The notes below the pieces were generated by a model. It was not told where the DNA came from. It did no database searches and saw nothing but the letters and a program-made list of their open reading frames with translations. A stretch of 7,784 nt of DNA from positions 1-7,784 of the forward strand of contig WAPY01000025.1 in assembly GCA_015520525.1 (NCBI GenBank), given 5' to 3'. This document shows positions 6,232 through 7,784 of the stretch, in pieces; position 1 is the first letter of the stretch; every line of letters begins with the position of its first letter. The stretch is from Candidatus Woesearchaeota archaeon. GTDB taxonomy: Archaea > Nanobdellota > Nanobdellia > Woesearchaeales > WAPY01. The translations under genes were made by a program, and so were the position numbers.

Positions 6232-7062
6232 ATGGTTTTGGAGGGTTTGAAGGTTCTGTCTGTTGAGAGGAAGCCTTGGGAGGCTTTGGTTTCAGGATCA
6301 ATTTATGTCTTCGTCGCGGCTTTTCTTTCGTTGGTTCTTTTCCCGGAGAGTGCTAGCATAGTTTCTGTTCTTTTGGTTGTTGTCGCTTCTCTGCCTTTAG
6401 TTTATGACGCCATTAAGTTTGAGGAGAAAGTTGATTTAAAGTATTCTGACGAGCATCATATTATGGAGCATCACAAGCTTTTTGTTTGGTTTGTTCTGTT
6501 TTTGTTTCTTGGTTTTTCCCTTGGTTTCTTCATTCTTTACTCCTTTCTTCCATCTTCTTATGTTAATCAGTTGTTCTCCGCTCAAATAAGCACAATTCAG
6601 TCTGTTGGTCCTGCCACAGGAAATTATATTTCTCTCCAAGGGGCTTTCTTCAGCATCTTGTTCAACAACATAAAAGTTTTGGCTTTCTGCCTCTTGTTTT
6701 CTTTTCTTTACGGCTCTGGAGCTATTTTTATTCTTTCATGGAACGCTTCTGTTCTTGGAGCCGCTATGGGAAATTTTTTTAGAGAATCTTTGTCTAAAAT
6801 GGCTCCTTCTTTATCCTCTTATTTTGCTGTTGGAACATTGTCCCTTCTTAGATACTCTATTCATGGTATTCCTGAAATAACTGCTTATCTCCTTGCTGGC
6901 CTCGCCGGAAGTTTAATATCTACAGCTGTTGTTAATGATGATTTTAGAACGAAGAGGTTCTACAAGGTTTTGGATGACAGCACAGATTTAATTTTATTAT
7001 CTCTAATTTTTATTTTTGTAGCTGCTCTTCTTGAAGTCTTTATAACTCCTTTATTTTTCTGA
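6232..7062 (+). CDS. SpoIIM/DUF95-family multipass membrane protein
   Basis: From ATG 6232 this is a 276-residue membrane protein of the stage II sporulation protein M family (DUF95), which is widespread in archaea. Hydrophobic segments lie at about 17-37, 42-58, 82-105, 145-168, 195-232 (probably two passes) and 252-273. Family marks include the N-terminal MVLEGLK with ERKPWE, FNNIKVLAF (144-152) with a glycine-rich YGSGA turn after it, WNASVLGAAMG (170-180) and HGIPEI (211-216). In Bacillus SpoIIM works with SpoIID and SpoIIP in engulfment. The archaeal role is unknown, and sporulation is not implied. The frame is open upstream to GTG 6139, but the extra 31 residues would cover both divergent promoters, and the family start fits ATG 6232. 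The gene stands as a single unit facing away from aIF2-beta, and its last 23 bases overlap the end of the TFE gene on the opposite strand. Confidence 0.88.
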   Translation: MVLEGLKVLSVERKPWEALVSGSIYVFVAAFLSLVLFPESASIVSVLLVVVASLPLVYDAIKFEEKVDLKYSDEHHIMEHHKLFVWFVLFLFLGFSLGFFILYSFLPSSYVNQLFSAQISTIQSVGPATGNYISLQGAFFSILFNNIKVLAFCLLFSFLYGSGAIFILSWNASVLGAAMGNFFRESLSKMAPSLSSYFAVGTLSLLRYSIHGIPEITAYLLAGLAGSLISTAVVNDDFRTKRFYKVLDDSTDLILLSLIFIFVAALLEVFITPLFF

Positions 7063-7783
7063 TTATCCTGTGAATTAAACTTTTCTGGCTTTTGCTCTTT
7101 TTTCTCGTCTTCAATGTTTTATTTTTCCTTTTATATGGATTTTTCTTCGCTGTTTTATTTTTCTTCCCTGCGTGTCTCTTATTGATTCTTTTCTTTGGTG
7201 TTCTGTTGTTCTTTCTTTTTGTTGTTCTCTTCTTCTCAATTTCCTTCTTGCTTCTTTTTACCCTTGTACTCTTTTGTTTTTTTTGTTTTTTTTTTCTCAC
7301 TTGTTTGTTCTTCGCTTTTATCTTCTTCTTTGATTCTCTCTTCTTTTTTGAAACTATCTTCTCTTTTTTGTTCCTGCTTTTTCCCTTCTCGCTTTTCTTC
7401 TTATCGCTCGTCTCTTTCACTCTGATGCTCTTCTTAGTTGCTTTATTGTCTCCCTGTATTTTCTTTCCTTCCTTCTTCTTTACCAACTTCTTTTTGTTCT
7501 CTTTCTTTTTCTCCTCGTTTTTTAATTTGCGTGCGCGCTCTTTCTCTTTTTTCTCGTCAATACTTCTGAGCTCGTTTTCGACATTTCTTATTTCCTCTTC
7601 TAATTCTTTCTTCCTCTTCTCTAATTTATTTATCAATTCTTTGTCGTTGTCTTCTTTTAGAACTTCTCCACATTCGGGGCATCTAAAATTATAATTTAAA
7701 GCTTCATCGAATGTTAATCTGACGCAGTTGTTTGGACATACGAAGAAAGTATTCTCCTTCTCTTCTTTTATTCTCTCCTCATA
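7040..7783 (-). CDS. tfe: Transcription initiation factor E (TFE alpha), C-terminal part with a long lysine-rich tail (5' end outside window)
   Basis: The gene enters from the right edge, and 247 residues to the TAA at 7042-7040 are visible in one frame. Fragment residues 10-42 look like the TFE zinc ribbon: ENTFFVCPNNC, RLTFDEALNYNFRCPECGEVL, with cysteines at 16, 20, 35 and 38. TFE is the archaeal TFIIE-alpha, which helps RNA polymerase open promoters. Its N-terminal winged helix would lie outside the window. Next comes DNDKELINKLEKRKKELEEE (45-64), a short coiled coil to about residue 76. The last 171 residues are about 40% lysine (68 by hand count), with about 17 arginines and only about 16 acidic residues, so the net charge is strongly positive. 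Archaeal TFE normally ends soon after the coil, near 170-190 residues in total, so this tail is unusual. The first cysteine pair is spaced CX3C. Frame continuity from ribbon to tail was checked by hand. Family call likely; tail function unknown. Confidence 0.85.
   Translation of the reverse strand, partial: YEERIKEEKENTFFVCPNNCVRLTFDEALNYNFRCPECGEVLKEDNDKELINKLEKRKKELEEEIRNVENELRSIDEKKEKERARKLKNEEKKKENKKKLVKKKEGKKIQGDNKATKKSIRVKETSDKKKSEKGKSRNKKEKIVSKKKRESKKKIKAKNKQVRKKKQKKQKSTRVKRSKKEIEKKRTTKRKNNRTPKKRINKRHAGKKNKTAKKNPYKRKNKTLKTRKKSKSQKSLIHRIIRKIKEL
7085..7660. other. Long strand-asymmetric polypyrimidine/polypurine tract
   Basis: The + strand is overwhelmingly T and C here (one 60-base line, 7201-7260, has only 8 purines). 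It includes T8-G-T10 at 7277-7295. The bias is explained by lysine, arginine and glutamate codons of the TFE tail on the - strand. It produces a spurious phenylalanine-rich open frame on the + strand. T-rich runs would also help end transcription coming out of the SpoIIM-family gene. Confidence 0.8.
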
Positions 7784-7784
7784 T

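Noticed and set aside
7092..7694. A 200-codon open frame on the + strand rich in Phe, Leu and Ser that resembles a membrane protein
   Set aside because: It is the antisense of the lysine-rich TFE tail. The - strand frame continues into a recognisable zinc ribbon, while the + frame has no family motif and owes its openness to pyrimidine-rich composition.
7718..7738. CX3C spacing in the TFE zinc ribbon as a damaged metal site
   Set aside because: Four cysteines are present and the flanking pattern is typical. I believe other archaeal TFE proteins show similar spacing, so this is a variant and not evidence of decay.
1..7784. tRNA, rRNA, CRISPR arrays, insertion sequences, attachment sites or a hidden defence system
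   Set aside because: Reading both strands showed no direct-repeat arrays, inverted terminal repeats, transposase or nuclease motifs beyond DP1, and no gene-free space large enough to hold them.

Overview
The window is archaeal DNA. Every gene that can be recognised belongs to archaeal information processing: Orc1/Cdc6, both subunits of DNA polymerase D, DUF424, aIF2-beta and TFE. An archaeal SpoIIM-family membrane protein is also present. PolD rules out typical Crenarchaeota (Thermoproteota) and points to a euryarchaeal or DPANN-type lineage. The AT-rich composition, compact spacing and form of the TFE zinc ribbon make a DPANN group (Woesearchaeota-like or a relative) a reasonable guess, but the sequence alone cannot settle it.

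Left block, + strand (1-5698): a tightly packed replication operon. It runs from the C-terminal winged helix of an Orc1/Cdc6 initiator, whose 5' part lies outside the window, through PolD small subunit DP1 and PolD large subunit DP2 to a DUF424 protein. Gaps are 4 to about 9 bases, and stop codons are merged with the ribosome binding site of the next gene. DP1 keeps all visible exonuclease metal ligands. DP2 keeps its catalytic aspartates, two cysteine-rich zinc modules and a C-terminal PCNA-binding box, and has no intein. The operon codes for an origin-recognition protein and the replicative polymerase it helps to deploy.

Middle (5699-6231): aIF2-beta lies on the - strand, tail to tail with DUF424 and only one base apart. 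It is separated from the next + strand gene by a 121-base divergent promoter region with a TATA-like element for each direction. Both elements are placed as expected for leaderless or nearly leaderless transcripts.

Right block (6232-7784): a polytopic SpoIIM/DUF95 membrane protein on the + strand overlaps by 23 bases, tail to tail, with a - strand gene cut by the right edge. The visible part of that gene begins with the TFE (TFIIE-alpha) zinc ribbon. It continues without interruption into a short coiled coil and then about 170 residues that are roughly 40% lysine. This TFE with a very basic, histone-H1-like tail is the most unusual thing in the window. It also explains the extreme pyrimidine richness of the + strand from about 7085 to 7660. 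No RNA genes, CRISPR arrays, insertion sequences or attachment sites were seen, and no gene-free stretch exceeds 300 bases.
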